Source: Crenothrix sp. D3
GTDB lineage: Bacteria; Pseudomonadota; Gammaproteobacteria; Methylococcales; Methylomonadaceae
Assembly (NCBI GenBank): GCA_002134785.1
Contig: MBQZ01000006.1
Span: forward strand, 25,830-89,829
DNA: 64,000 nucleotides
Direction of reading: 5' to 3'
Shown: positions 17,517 through 27,142 of the stretch, piece after piece
Layout: each line of letters starts with the position of its first letter
How positions within the stretch are numbered: position 1 is the first letter of the stretch
Notes under the pieces: model-generated
Told to the model about the DNA's origin: nothing
Databases searched by the model: none
Seen by the model: the letters and a program-made list of their open reading frames with translations, nothing else
Program-made: the position numbers and the translations under genes

Positions 17517-19049
17517 CTATTTCAACGGAATCGGCAAAAACTGCGACCACTTTGGTTCACCGCCGATGTCATCTGTGCTGGGAATTTCTGAATTATGCCA
17601 CCCGCCGCCCAAGGCTTTAACTAACAGCACGGCGGTTTGTAGTTGCTGGCTTTGCAAATTAACGGCGGTTTTTTCATTACTCAAGGCGACACCTTGGGCG
17701 ACCATAACATTGAGATAATTCACCGTTCCCGCTTTATATTGATTGTCGATTAACGCGACTGACTCACGCGCTGCTGTCACCGCTATTTGTTGGGCTTGAA
17801 TTTCTTCGGCTAATAACCGCAAGCTGGATAATTGGTCTTCTACTTCTTGAAAACTCACTAACACGCTTTGGCGATAGGCGGCAACGCTGGCATCAAAGCC
17901 ATTAATGGCGGCTTCCATTTGTGAACCACGCATTCCACCATCAAATAACGGCAATGCCAGTGCCGCAGGCCCTAACGCCCAATAACGCGCGGCGGTCGAT
18001 AGCAACGTGGATAACTCGCGTGATTGTGTGCCTTTAGTTGCTGATAGCGAGATGGTCGGAAAATACGCCGCTTTAGCAACGCCGATTTGTGCATTGGCTG
18101 CCGCGACTTGGCGTTCAGAAACGGCTATATCTGGGCGGCGTTCTAAAAGTTGTGACGGGATCGACACAGGAATAGCGGGTAAGGTAGCGGTAAGTCCCGC
18201 AACAGAAATGGTCAATTCAGCGGGAGCTTTACCAATTAAAACCGCAATCGCGTGTTCTAGTTTGGCTCTGGCGATTTGTACATCAATGGCTTGAGCTTGT
18301 GCAGAGGCGAGTTGTGTTTGCGCTTGGGTAATGTCGGTTTTGCCGATGACACCAGCGGCATAACGGTTTTCATTGATTTTTAGAATTTTTTGGTAGGCAA
18401 CGATGGTGTCATTCAGCAATTTTTTTTCTGCATCTAAACCACGCAGTTGAAAGTAATTTTGTGCCAGCAGGGCATGAGTGGATAATTTTAACGCTTGCAA
18501 GGTCGCATTACTGGCTTGAGCGTTGGCTTCATTCGCTTCCACTTGACGACGCACACCACCCCATAAATCAGGTTCCCACGCCATACTCATTGCCATACCA
18601 AAAATATTTTTAACCCCTTGTACGGCAACACTTTGACCACTGGCAGCACGAAAGCGATTCGCCATTGCAGTACCTGTGCCTGTCGGAAAGTAGGCTGATT
18701 TTGCTTCCTGCACTAAGGATTGTGATTGACGAAACTGCGCCTCAGCTTGGGCGAGTGATTGGTTGTTGAGATTGACTTGGGCTTCTAAGCCGTTCAGTTC
18801 AGTGTCTTTAAACAATTCCCACCAATTCCCCGTTAGCGGTTGATTTTGCGGTTGTGCAGTTTTCCAGCCTTTGAGTTCTTTGAATTCAGTAGGAACATTA
18901 GCCGTTGGACGTTGATAATCTGGCCCAACGGTACAGGAAAGTAGGAGGGGTAGAGCGATAGCGAAACCCATCACCTTACAAAACGAGACCTGCGAGGTTT
19001 TTAAAACCTCACAGATCTTGAGAGAGCGAGTTAATAATTTACGATTCAT
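17517..19049 (-). CDS. Outer-membrane factor lipoprotein (NodT/OprM family) of RND efflux
   Basis: From the ATG at 19049 the protein has 510 residues. The lipobox is LPLLLSC followed by TVGPDYQRP, the hallmark of NodT-family outer-membrane channels. Two OEP repeats follow (NLNNQSLAQAEAQFRQSQSLV; LLERRPDIAVSERQVAAANAQIGVAKAAYFPTIS). It forms the outer-membrane exit duct for the Mdt pump. The ATG overlaps the mdtC stop in an ATGA junction. An alternative ATG at 18971 would leave a signal peptide with no positive charge, so I prefer 19049. Residues about 11-21 are encoded by a 33-bp palindrome inserted in frame into the signal peptide. Confidence 0.9.
   Translation of the reverse strand: MNRKLLTRSLKICEVLKTSQVSFCKVMGFAIALPLLLSCTVGPDYQRPTANVPTEFKELKGWKTAQPQNQPLTGNWWELFKDTELNGLEAQVNLNNQSLAQAEAQFRQSQSLVQEAKSAYFPTGTGTAMANRFRAASGQSVAVQGVKNIFGMAMSMAWEPDLWGGVRRQVEANEANAQASNATLQALKLSTHALLAQNYFQLRGLDAEKKLLNDTIVAYQKILKINENRYAAGVIGKTDITQAQTQLASAQAQAIDVQIARAKLEHAIAVLIGKAPAELTISVAGLTATLPAIPVSIPSQLLERRPDIAVSERQVAAANAQIGVAKAAYFPTISLSATKGTQSRELSTLLSTAARYWALGPAALALPLFDGGMRGSQMEAAINGFDASVAAYRQSVLVSFQEVEDQLSSLRLLAEEIQAQQIAVTAARESVALIDNQYKAGTVNYLNVMVAQGVALSNEKTAVNLQSQQLQTAVLLVKALGGGWHNSEIPSTDDIGGEPKWSQFLPIPLK
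18986..19018. repeat. 33-bp palindromic repeat inside the OMF signal-peptide codons
   Basis: AGACCTGCGAGGTTTT and AAAACCTCACAGATCT form near-perfect arms around a single T. Its length, 33 bp, keeps the reading frame and adds 11 residues. A half-copy, GACCTGTGAGG, is at 22171-22181 upstream of mdtC. Confidence 0.7.
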
Positions 19050-22000
19050 GAAAATAAACGGCGACAGAAAGATTGAAAACGACTCATATACAGATAAACC
19101 ACAGGTGTGGTGTACAGCGTCAATAATTGGCTCACCATTAAGCCACCAACAATAGCGATACCTAAGGGACGGCGTAATTCTGCTCCGTAGCCCGTCCCAA
19201 AAGCCAACGGTAACGCGGCGAGTAACGCAGCAAAGGTGGTCATCATAATAGGACGAAAGCGCATGAGACAAGCGGCGCGTATGGCATCCAGTGGTTTCAT
19301 ACCGTCATGACGTTCAGCATTCAGGGCAAAGTCTATCATCATAATCGCGTTCTTTTTCACGATACCAATTAGCAAAATTACGCCGATTAACGCAATCAGA
19401 CTAAATTCAGTGTTAAACGCCATTAACGCTAAAATTGCGCCAACGCCAGCCGAGGGCAGGGTGGACAGTATGGTTAAAGGATGTACAAAACTTTCATATA
19501 AAATCCCCAATACAATATAAATCGCCAATAAAGCGGCGGCAATTAACCAAGGCTGATTATTTTGAGATTGTTGAAAGGCTTTAGCAGAGCCTTGAAAGCC
19601 ACCGTGTAAAGATGCGGGGACGGATAAATCACGCATCGTCTCCTCAATCACTTTAGTCACTGAGGACAAGGACAACCCTGCTTTTAGATTAAATGAAATA
19701 GTCGCGGCAGGAAACAGCCCTTGATGATTCACTGATAACGGTGTATTCGTTCTGTCATAACTTGCAAACGTTGATAACGGCACTTGCGCCCCATTCGGAT
19801 ACAACGCACTGGGCGGCACACTGACATAGAGGTTTTTTAGCGTTTCGGCATTTTGTGCGTAAGCAGGATCGGACTCCATGACAACGTGGTATTGATTCAG
19901 CGGCGTGTAAATAATTGACACTTGCCGTTGTCCAAACGCATCATTCAAGGTTGAATTAATCAACGCTTGACTCACACCTAAACGCGCAGCGGCTTCACGG
20001 TTAATTTGTAGCGTGATTTGCTGTCCTTTGTCTTGTTGGTTGGTGTTGACATCTTCCAATTCTGGGCGTTGTTGCAAGGCTTTAACAATTTTCGGTGTCC
20101 ACGTTCTGAGGTCTTCCAGACTATCCGCTTCCAGCGTGTATTCAAATAACGCCGCCGAACCACGCCCACCGACTCGCAATTCTTGTGCAGGTTGTAGATA
20201 CAATCTTGCCCCTGCAATTGCCGAGGATTTACCACGCAAACGCTCCAGCAACTGCTCAACATTGAGTTGCCGCTGTTCTAAGGGTTTGAGAATCGCAAAC
20301 ACCTGTCCGCTATTACTCAACCGTTGTCCACCGCCGCCACTACCACCCGCAAAACCCACCACGTTAGCAATTTCTGAATCATGACTCAGCATTCCCACAA
20401 AATTGGCTAATTTTTCTTTCAGAGCAGCCGAGGAAATCCCTTGATCGGCTTGAATATTACCCGCTAAGCGTCCTGTGTCTTGAATAGGAAAAAAACCTTT
20501 CGGCACGATGGTGTACAAATAGACATTAAAACCAATAGTTGCCGCCAGTAATAACATCATCACGCGGCTATGGTGTAACGACCAGCTTAATGAGCGTTCG
20601 TAAGTACGCGCTAAGCGGTTAAAACAACGTTCACTGAAATGGTAGATGCTGCCGTGTTTTATTTCCTCTTTTTTTAGTAAAAGAGCGCATAACATTGGTG
20701 TGGTGGTTAAGGATAATACCAGTGACACCAACACCGCCACCGCTAAGGTCACTGCGAATTCTTGAAATAGCCGTCCGACCATGCCGCCCATTAACAGAAT
20801 CGGAATAAATACCGCAATCAGCGATAAGCTCATGCTTAACACGGTAAAACTGACTTCTTGCGCCCCTTTTAACGCAGCTTTGCGCGGCTCTACGCCCTGT
20901 TCTATATAGCGCGAAGTATTCTCCAATACCACAATGGCATCATCAACCACAAAGCCTGTCGCCACTGTCAATGCCATTAGCGACAGATTGTCCAAGGTGT
21001 AATTCAACAAATACATAGCGGCAAACGTACCAATCAGTGACATCGGCACGGTGATAATCGGAATCATCGACGCGCGTAAATTACGCAAAAACAAGAACAC
21101 CACCAAAATCACCAGCACAATGGCAATCAACAAGCTACGTTCAACTTCGTGCAACGAAGCGCGAATCGTCATTGAGCGATCCATTGCCACCGATAAATTT
21201 ACCGCGTTAGGAATCGCCGCTTGTAATTCTGGCAACAAGGCTTTCACCTTCTCAACGGTAGCAATAATATTGGCATCCGCTTGTTTAAAAACCACCAACA
21301 CCACCGCATCTTTACCATTCAAATAACCCGCACTGCGCAAATCTTCCGATGAATCCAGTACGTTACCGACATCCGTTAAATGTACAGGCGCGTTATTACG
21401 ATAAGCAACGATTAACGGTAAATAATCACTGGCTTTTTTAGCTTGGTCGTTCACTGAAATTTGCCAGTGGCGTTCATCATCTTCTAATGAACCTTTAGGT
21501 CGGTTCACATTGGTGTCAATCAAGGCTTTGCGCACCTCGGCAAAACTCACGCCGTATTTTGCCAACGCCAAAGGATTGAGTTCCACGCGCACCGCTGGTA
21601 AGGAACTACCGCCAATATTCACCTGCCCGATACCGTCAATCTGGGAAATTTTTTGCGCCAGAATAGTGGAGGCAATATCGTATAACTGCCCACGCGACAG
21701 GGTGTCTGAAGTCATTGCCAACAGCATAATCGGTGCGTCGGCAGGATTGCTTTTGTTATATTTTGGACGACTGGGTAAATCGCTGGGCAATAAGCTACTC
21801 GCCGCATTAATCGCCGCCTGCACATCCCGTGCCGCGCCATCAATATCACGGCTTAAATCAAATTGCAGGGTAATACTGGCAGTACCAAATGAACTGGTGG
21901 AAGTCATTTCCGTAACCCCCGCAATGCGTCCTAACGCTCGCTCTAACGGTGTGGCAACCGTCGCCGCCATCACCTCAGGATTCGCACCTGGCATGGACGC

Positions 22001-22144
22001 ACTAACGGAAATAGTCGGGAAATCGACTTGCGGAATAGGCGCGACAGGGAGTTGAAAAAACGCCAGTATGCCCGCTAAGGCGATTGCCAGCGTTAATAAG
22101 GTGGTTGCTACGGGGCGGTTGATGAAAATGGCTGAAAAATTCAC
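19046..22144 (-). CDS. mdtC: RND efflux permease, MdtC-like
   Basis: The 1032-residue protein is a full-length HAE1/MdtBC-type RND permease. It starts with TM1 IFINRPVATTLLTLAIALAG, and the porter domain contains FDLSRDIDGAARDVQAAINA. The TM4 proton-relay motif is [12 protein letters not shown] and the TM10 lysine motif is [15 protein letters not shown]. In the E. coli system MdtB and MdtC form a B2C1 heterotrimer exporting bile salts, novobiocin and similar compounds. The companion mdtB lies 1.9 kb upstream beyond inserted genes. Its start is at the edge of a palindrome-rich region, so it may depend on a promoter inside that insertion. Confidence 0.9.
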   Translation of the reverse strand: MNFSAIFINRPVATTLLTLAIALAGILAFFQLPVAPIPQVDFPTISVSASMPGANPEVMAATVATPLERALGRIAGVTEMTSTSSFGTASITLQFDLSRDIDGAARDVQAAINAASSLLPSDLPSRPKYNKSNPADAPIMLLAMTSDTLSRGQLYDIASTILAQKISQIDGIGQVNIGGSSLPAVRVELNPLALAKYGVSFAEVRKALIDTNVNRPKGSLEDDERHWQISVNDQAKKASDYLPLIVAYRNNAPVHLTDVGNVLDSSEDLRSAGYLNGKDAVVLVVFKQADANIIATVEKVKALLPELQAAIPNAVNLSVAMDRSMTIRASLHEVERSLLIAIVLVILVVFLFLRNLRASMIPIITVPMSLIGTFAAMYLLNYTLDNLSLMALTVATGFVVDDAIVVLENTSRYIEQGVEPRKAALKGAQEVSFTVLSMSLSLIAVFIPILLMGGMVGRLFQEFAVTLAVAVLVSLVLSLTTTPMLCALLLKKEEIKHGSIYHFSERCFNRLARTYERSLSWSLHHSRVMMLLLAATIGFNVYLYTIVPKGFFPIQDTGRLAGNIQADQGISSAALKEKLANFVGMLSHDSEIANVVGFAGGSGGGGQRLSNSGQVFAILKPLEQRQLNVEQLLERLRGKSSAIAGARLYLQPAQELRVGGRGSAALFEYTLEADSLEDLRTWTPKIVKALQQRPELEDVNTNQQDKGQQITLQINREAAARLGVSQALINSTLNDAFGQRQVSIIYTPLNQYHVVMESDPAYAQNAETLKNLYVSVPPSALYPNGAQVPLSTFASYDRTNTPLSVNHQGLFPAATISFNLKAGLSLSSVTKVIEETMRDLSVPASLHGGFQGSAKAFQQSQNNQPWLIAAALLAIYIVLGILYESFVHPLTILSTLPSAGVGAILALMAFNTEFSLIALIGVILLIGIVKKNAIMMIDFALNAERHDGMKPLDAIRAACLMRFRPIMMTTFAALLAALPLAFGTGYGAELRRPLGIAIVGGLMVSQLLTLYTTPVVYLYMSRFQSFCRRLFS

Positions 22145-22187
22145 GGCGCGTCCTTTTGGTTAAACGTCAAGACCTGTGAGGTGTTGT

Positions 22188-22375
22188 TCTCGTTCCCACG
22201 CGGCGCGTGGAAATGCAGTGTCAACGCGCCGCGTTGTGTAGCCAAATACATGAATTCCATACAGTGTGTGGGCGTTAGATGGATGTTATTTTGTGCTGGC
22301 ATTGTGTGTGGGTGATAGTGTGATGGTCGGCGTAGCATGCCGTTACTGCATTCCACGCAGTGCGTGGGAACGAGA
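22188..22375. repeat. Foldback element of 188 bp with about 31-bp terminal inverted repeats
   Basis: The left end TCTCGTTCCCACGC...GCGTGGAAATGCAGT and the right end ACTGCATTCCACGC...GCGTGGGAACGAGA are nearly reverse complements. A third palindrome, CAACGCGCCGCGTTG, is inside. Each end is itself a REP-like hairpin of the CGTTCCCACGC type. No protein is encoded: the short open frame across it follows the repeat and is not credible. It occupies most of the 250-bp gap between mdtC and the nuclease-like gene. Confidence 0.8.
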
Positions 22376-22393
22376 AAAAAATGAGGTAAATTA

Positions 22394-23323
22394 TCAGGGC
22401 TTGATAACATTGCCTTTGTTATCAAATGAATACTCTCGAATCTTATCGTCAGTAAGAATTTTCAAAGACTTGCCGTTCTCATCTTTTATAACCAACCGAT
22501 GCGTGCTATCGTCAGTTATCTGAAATTCCCTATGTATAAATGAAAAAGGAATCTTGTATTCTAATCCATATATAGAAATCAACATTCCTTCAATCATAAT
22601 GTAATGTTCTGGCAACCAGTAACAAGCGTGAGCGCAATTTATTTCAGTGTCAACATCACCATAACCAATTGACGTTAGCTCTTCAATTGAAAGAATAACC
22701 GCCCCAGTTTCATCATAAAATTCGCTTACCCCCTCATTTACAATAATTGAATCTTCTATTCCTTTTTTTAGTAAACTTTTTAAAACATCTTTTCCGTCTG
22801 TAGTAAATGCTGCTGTAAATTCGCCGCTTTCTGGGTGAGCAACACTTGCATGAATGTTAATAGTAAAAGTTTTTACAAAACCTTCTTCAGCTTCTTCAGA
22901 GCTTACTTTAAGCTCGTAAAGACTGATGGGTTTACCTCCTGTTATCTGGTCGGCTGCTTCTGCATATTGCCTCGCTGGCTTGGTGTAACCTGTAGCAGAA
23001 AAAAAGATACCTGAATTTATCTCCTTAATATCAGGCAAAGCTCCACCAAGTTTTTGTAAGTCGTCTCGGCCAACTTTTTTACCTTGCTCAGAATAGTCTT
23101 TGGCTTCTCCCATTATTGCTGTGCCGTTTTCATTTTGATGATGTACATCAAGCTGGTAGAGGGATTTAGAGAATTGCCCTCTAAGACGGTCATCATGTTT
23201 AACGTTGCTGCCTTCGTTAAGTTCGTACATTGCAATTGCAGCTAATTGTTCGTAGGCTGTGCCTTTCTTATTAGGAAGACTACCAAAAATTTCTTTAAAA
23301 ATATATTCAATTGGAGAAGGCAT
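22394..23323 (-). CDS. Restriction-endonuclease-like (Mrr-type PD-(D/E)xK) protein
   Basis: In this 309-residue protein, residues about 20-130 look like an Mrr-type nuclease. GTAYEQLAAIAMYEL supplies the helix with a conserved Glu (E25). SLYQLDV contains D59, and IMGEAKDYS gives the E73-x-K75 half of the PD-(D/E)xK site. KVGRDDLQKL follows, as in Mrr proteins where V..L packs after the active site. The C-terminal 180 residues are unassigned. It lies with a toxin-antitoxin pair between mdtB and mdtC, flanked by CGTTCCCACGC-type palindromes, which suggests a horizontally acquired insert. Nuclease activity is inferred from motifs; no methyltransferase is nearby. Confidence 0.7.
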   Translation of the reverse strand: MPSPIEYIFKEIFGSLPNKKGTAYEQLAAIAMYELNEGSNVKHDDRLRGQFSKSLYQLDVHHQNENGTAIMGEAKDYSEQGKKVGRDDLQKLGGALPDIKEINSGIFFSATGYTKPARQYAEAADQITGGKPISLYELKVSSEEAEEGFVKTFTINIHASVAHPESGEFTAAFTTDGKDVLKSLLKKGIEDSIIVNEGVSEFYDETGAVILSIEELTSIGYGDVDTEINCAHACYWLPEHYIMIEGMLISIYGLEYKIPFSFIHREFQITDDSTHRLVIKDENGKSLKILTDDKIREYSFDNKGNVIKP

Positions 23324-23357
23324 AGTTGTGTAACTTATTAATTTATATTTAGTTATC

Positions 23358-23381
23358 TTGTTCCCACGCGGCGCGTGAAAA
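23358..23381. repeat. Third copy of the CGTTCCCACGC palindrome
   Basis: CTTGTTCCCACGCGGCGCGTG matches the left arm of the foldback element at 22188-22212. It sits between the nuclease-like gene and the antitoxin stop, so copies flank the nuclease-like gene on both sides. Confidence 0.7.
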
Positions 23382-23383
23382 AA

Positions 23384-23665
23384 TCATACTGCTAAGTGGA
23401 TATTCATGTTTAACGCTTTAATAATACGCTGTACCGTGTCCCATTTCGGCTGAGTTTTTCCTGACAAGGCTTTATAAAGACTTTCGCGGTTAAGTCCTGT
23501 GTCGCTGGCAAGCTGAGCAATGCCTTTGTGTCGGGCGATATGCCCTAATGCCGTAACAAACACCGCTGGGTCGTCATCCAAAAAAGCATTGGTTAAATAA
23601 TCGCCAATGTCAGCCTCAGTCAATAAATTATCAAATGGATTATAGGGTTTCGTTTCAGTTTTCAT
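23384..23665 (-). CDS. Antitoxin, HTH type (HI1420/HigA-like)
   Basis: The 93-residue protein fits the addiction-module antidote family. NPFDNLLTEADIGDYLTNAFLDDDPAVFVTALG is its typical N-terminus (shown here only by position, residues about 9-41). A lambda-repressor-like HTH follows: IAQLASDTGLNRESLYKAL, then SGKTQPKWDTVQRIIKAL. It probably neutralises the toxin encoded 9 bases upstream and represses the pair's promoter. Toxin-first order is usual for this class. Confidence 0.85.
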   Translation of the reverse strand: MKTETKPYNPFDNLLTEADIGDYLTNAFLDDDPAVFVTALGHIARHKGIAQLASDTGLNRESLYKALSGKTQPKWDTVQRIIKALNMNIHLAV

Positions 23666-23674
23666 TGCGTTACC

Positions 23675-23968
23675 TCACAGGTTTTTAGCTAATTCTTTTG
23701 CTTTTTTAATATCCCGTTGCTGAGTGGATTTATCGCCGCCACACAACAAAATGATGATTTCACCGTTGCGAATCGTAAAATAAATGCGGTAGCCCAGACC
23801 GACAAAAATTCGCATTTCACTAATACCTTCTCCGAGGCTTTTAACATCACCCAGATTGCCATTAGCAACTCTATCTAAGCGCATTGCAATTGCCATCGCC
23901 GCTTGACGGTCTTTAAGATTAGTCGCCCATTTATCAAAAACAGCGGTGGTGTGGATTGCGTATTTCAT
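23675..23968 (-). CDS. Toxin, RelE/HigB superfamily (HI1419/Gp49-like)
   Basis: This 97-residue basic protein has the RelE/HigB layout: FDKWATNLKDRQAAMAIAMR, then GDVKSLGEGISEMRIF, GYRIYFTIRNGEIIILLCGG and a terminal helix DIKKAKELAKNL. Such toxins are ribosome-dependent mRNA interferases. It is the first gene of the pair, with the antitoxin 9 bases downstream. It begins 52 bases after the mdtB stop, so the pair is either read from the mdt promoter or from its own in that gap. Confidence 0.85.
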   Translation of the reverse strand: MKYAIHTTAVFDKWATNLKDRQAAMAIAMRLDRVANGNLGDVKSLGEGISEMRIFVGLGYRIYFTIRNGEIIILLCGGDKSTQQRDIKKAKELAKNL

Positions 23969-24020
23969 ACGGTCATTGTAGCCCTTGAGCTACAAAAATA
24001 AAACAGATGAACGGATACAT

Positions 24021-27000
24021 TCACGATTCATTCTTAAACCAACGCCGCCGACTCAGTCTATCAAATGCCAAATAAATCACAGGCGTGGTAAACAACGTCA
24101 ACAACTGGCTAACAATTAAACCGCCTACCATCGTGATACCTAATGGATGACGCAATTCTGAACCCACACCTGTCCCCAACATTAACGGCAATGCACTCAA
24201 TAACGCCGCCATTGTGGTCATCATAATCGGTCTAAAGCGTAACAGACAGGCTTGATAAATAGCGTCATAAGCCGATTTCCCCTGTTTGCGTTCGGCTTCT
24301 AACGCAAAATCAATCATCATAATGGCATTTTTCTTCACGATACCGATAAGCAGAATAATACCGATGATGGCGATAATGCTTAAATCGGTATCCGATAGCA
24401 TTAACGCCAACAACGCGCCCACACCCGCAGACGGTAACGTGGACAAAATAGTGACAGGGTGAATATAACTTTCATACAACACACCCAGCACAATATACAC
24501 GGTAATAATCGCGGCAATAATCAGCCATAGCGTGTTAGACAGCGACGCGCTAAACGCTAAGGTCGCGCCTTGATAATTCGCTTGTACGCTAATCGGTAAA
24601 TCAACATCCTGTTTGACTTGTTCAATCGCGTCAACGGCATCACCTAAAAACGCACCTTCTGCTAAATTAAACGAAATGGTTGAAGCTGGAAACTGCCCTA
24701 AATGATTGACCACTAACGGCGCGTGTCGCTCACTAATCGTGGCAATGCTGGTTAATGGAATCGCCGTACCGTTATTCGACATTACCCGCAATTCATTCAG
24801 TGCGTCGGGGCTGTTACGAAATTCAGGTTTTACTTCCAACACCACGCGGTATTGATTGGATTGCGTGAACATCGTTGAAATTAACCGTTGTCCGTAAGCA
24901 TCGTAGAGGGTGTTATCAATCGCGGTCATGGTAACACCCATGCGACTGGCTGCGTTACGGTCTACTTCGACAAACACTTGCAAACCTCTGTCCTGCACAT
25001 CACTAGCAACATCAGTAAGTTGGGGCAGTTGTGATAAAGCAGTCACCAATTTGTCTGTCCACAGATTTAATTCATCGGCTGAAACCGATTCCAAAGTGAA
25101 TTGGTATTGTGTGCGACTAACGCGGTTTTCAATGGTTAAATCTTGTGAGGGTTGCAGGTATAACGTAATACCTTCAATTTCGGCTAGTTTAGGTTTTAAG
25201 CGGTTGATGATTGCGGTCGCGCTGATTTTGCGGTCTGCCAATGGTTTCAATGTGATTAATAATCGCCCTGTGTTCAGCGTGGGGTTAATACCATCGACAC
25301 CAATAAACGACGACACGCTGGCAACCGCTTCATCCGCTTGCAACACTGCCGCAAGTGCTTGTTGCCTTTTTGCCATTGCGGTAAAGGAAATGCTTTGCGG
25401 GGCTTCGGAAATGCCTTGAATAACGCCTGTGTCTTGCACAGGAAAAAAGCCTTTCGGCACGATGGTGTATAAAAACACCGTTAGGGCTAAAGTGGCTACC
25501 GCGATTAACAAAGTTAAGCCTTGATACCGAAGTACCCATCTCAGTGCTGTGCCGTAACTTTCGGTCATGTTGTGCAGAAACTCGCCACTGACACGATAAA
25601 ACCAGCCAGCTTTTTCTTCATCGACAGGGCGCAGGATTTTTGCGCACATCATCGGCGTGAGCGTTAGGGAAATAATCGCGGAAATTAAAATTGCCACGGC
25701 TAACGTGATAGCGAATTCTCGAAACAATCGCCCGACCACATCGCCCATAAATAACAGCGGAATCAGCACGGCAACCAGCGAAAACGTCAGCGAAATAATG
25801 GTGAAGGCAATCTGTTCCGAACCTTTTAACGCCGCTTCAAATGGCGTTTCTCCTTCTTCAATATAACGGCTGATATTTTCAATTACTACGATAGCATCAT
25901 CAACCACAAAGCCAGCGGCGATAGTCAACGCCATTAAGGTTAAATTATTAATACTAAAATCTGCCAAATACATCACCGCAAACGTACCGACTAAGGACAG
26001 CGGCACAACTAACGCGGGTATCGACGTTGCCGACACATTACGCAAAAACAAAAAAATCACCAGCACAACTAACACCAGCGCGAGTATCAGTTCATGCTCC
26101 ACATCGGTGACAGAGGCGCGGATGGTGGTGGTACGGTCGGTTAATATTTCAACTTCCAAATCGCTGGGTAAGGATTCTTGCAGTTGCGGTAACAGGGCTT
26201 GAATACGGTCAACCACTTCAATGACATTGGTACTGGGTTGGCGTTGAATATTGACAATAATTGCCTCTTCGCCATTTGCCCACGCGGCGAGGCGCACGTT
26301 TTCTGGCGCGTCTACGGCATCAGCAACATCGGCTAAGGTGACAGCGCGTCCATCACGATACGCGATAATCAGGGCTTTATATTCAGCGGCAGAACGCAGT
26401 TGATCGTTGGCATCAATAGTTGCCGCGCGGCTTGCGCCATCAAACATCCCTTTCGGTTGGTTGACGTTAGCGTTACCAATCGCGGTGCGTATATCGTCTA
26501 AGCTTAAACCGTAAGCCGATAGCGCGGCAGGATTGGCTTGTATGCGCACGGCTGGGCGTTGTCCACCGCTAATACTGACTAGCCCCACACCTGTTAATTG
26601 CGATAATTTTTGCGCTAAGCGGGTATCGACTAAGTCTTCTACTTTGGTCAGCGGCAAGGTTTTGGATCGTACTGCCAGCGTTAATATGGGCGCGTCGGCT
26701 GGATTGACCTTGCTATAAATCGGCGGCATCGGTAAATCTTTGGGCAAGAAGTTAGTTGCCGCATTGATTGCCGCTTGTACTTCTTGTTCGGCAATATCGA
26801 GTTGTAATTCTAAATTGAATTGCAACACAATGACTGACGCACCGCCTGAGCTGGTAGAGGACATTTGTGTTAAGCCTGCCAATTGTCCTAACTGGCGTTC
26901 CAATGGTGATGTTATCAACGATGACATCACGTCTTGACTAGCACCAGGGTAGAGTGTGACCACTTGAATGGTCGGGTAATCGACTTGCGGTAAGGCTGAA

Positions 27001-27101
27001 ATGGGTAGTTGTCGATAAGCTAGAATGCCTGCTAATAATAGCGCGAACATTAATAGTGAGGTGGCGACAGGGCGTAGAATAAATAGTCTGGATGGATTCA
27101 T
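24021..27101 (-). CDS. mdtB: RND efflux permease, MdtB-like
   Basis: The 1026-residue full-length RND permease has TM1 [20 protein letters not shown], the porter sequence [20 protein letters not shown], the TM4 motif [12 protein letters not shown] and the TM10 motif [15 protein letters not shown]. It is closely related to the MdtC-like protein in this window but distinct, as expected for the B and C subunits of one heterotrimer. It starts 41 bases downstream of mdtA. The next gene is not mdtC but a toxin-antitoxin pair; the operon has been split. Confidence 0.9.
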   Translation of the reverse strand: MNPSRLFILRPVATSLLMFALLLAGILAYRQLPISALPQVDYPTIQVVTLYPGASQDVMSSLITSPLERQLGQLAGLTQMSSTSSGGASVIVLQFNLELQLDIAEQEVQAAINAATNFLPKDLPMPPIYSKVNPADAPILTLAVRSKTLPLTKVEDLVDTRLAQKLSQLTGVGLVSISGGQRPAVRIQANPAALSAYGLSLDDIRTAIGNANVNQPKGMFDGASRAATIDANDQLRSAAEYKALIIAYRDGRAVTLADVADAVDAPENVRLAAWANGEEAIIVNIQRQPSTNVIEVVDRIQALLPQLQESLPSDLEVEILTDRTTTIRASVTDVEHELILALVLVVLVIFLFLRNVSATSIPALVVPLSLVGTFAVMYLADFSINNLTLMALTIAAGFVVDDAIVVIENISRYIEEGETPFEAALKGSEQIAFTIISLTFSLVAVLIPLLFMGDVVGRLFREFAITLAVAILISAIISLTLTPMMCAKILRPVDEEKAGWFYRVSGEFLHNMTESYGTALRWVLRYQGLTLLIAVATLALTVFLYTIVPKGFFPVQDTGVIQGISEAPQSISFTAMAKRQQALAAVLQADEAVASVSSFIGVDGINPTLNTGRLLITLKPLADRKISATAIINRLKPKLAEIEGITLYLQPSQDLTIENRVSRTQYQFTLESVSADELNLWTDKLVTALSQLPQLTDVASDVQDRGLQVFVEVDRNAASRMGVTMTAIDNTLYDAYGQRLISTMFTQSNQYRVVLEVKPEFRNSPDALNELRVMSNNGTAIPLTSIATISERHAPLVVNHLGQFPASTISFNLAEGAFLGDAVDAIEQVKQDVDLPISVQANYQGATLAFSASLSNTLWLIIAAIITVYIVLGVLYESYIHPVTILSTLPSAGVGALLALMLSDTDLSIIAIIGIILLIGIVKKNAIMMIDFALEAERKQGKSAYDAIYQACLLRFRPIMMTTMAALLSALPLMLGTGVGSELRHPLGITMVGGLIVSQLLTLFTTPVIYLAFDRLSRRRWFKNES

Positions 27102-27142
27102 TTAAGCAACTCGATAATGAAGAGTAGGAACTATAAAAACTC

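Noticed and set aside
19049..19271. Upstream extension of the outer-membrane factor into mdtC
   Set aside because: The extra 74 residues are the mdtC 3' end read out of frame and show no signal peptide; the ATGA overlap start is consistent.
22141..22425. A 94-residue open frame between mdtC and the nuclease-like gene
   Set aside because: It runs through the foldback element and its composition follows the palindromes; no family, no ribosome site.
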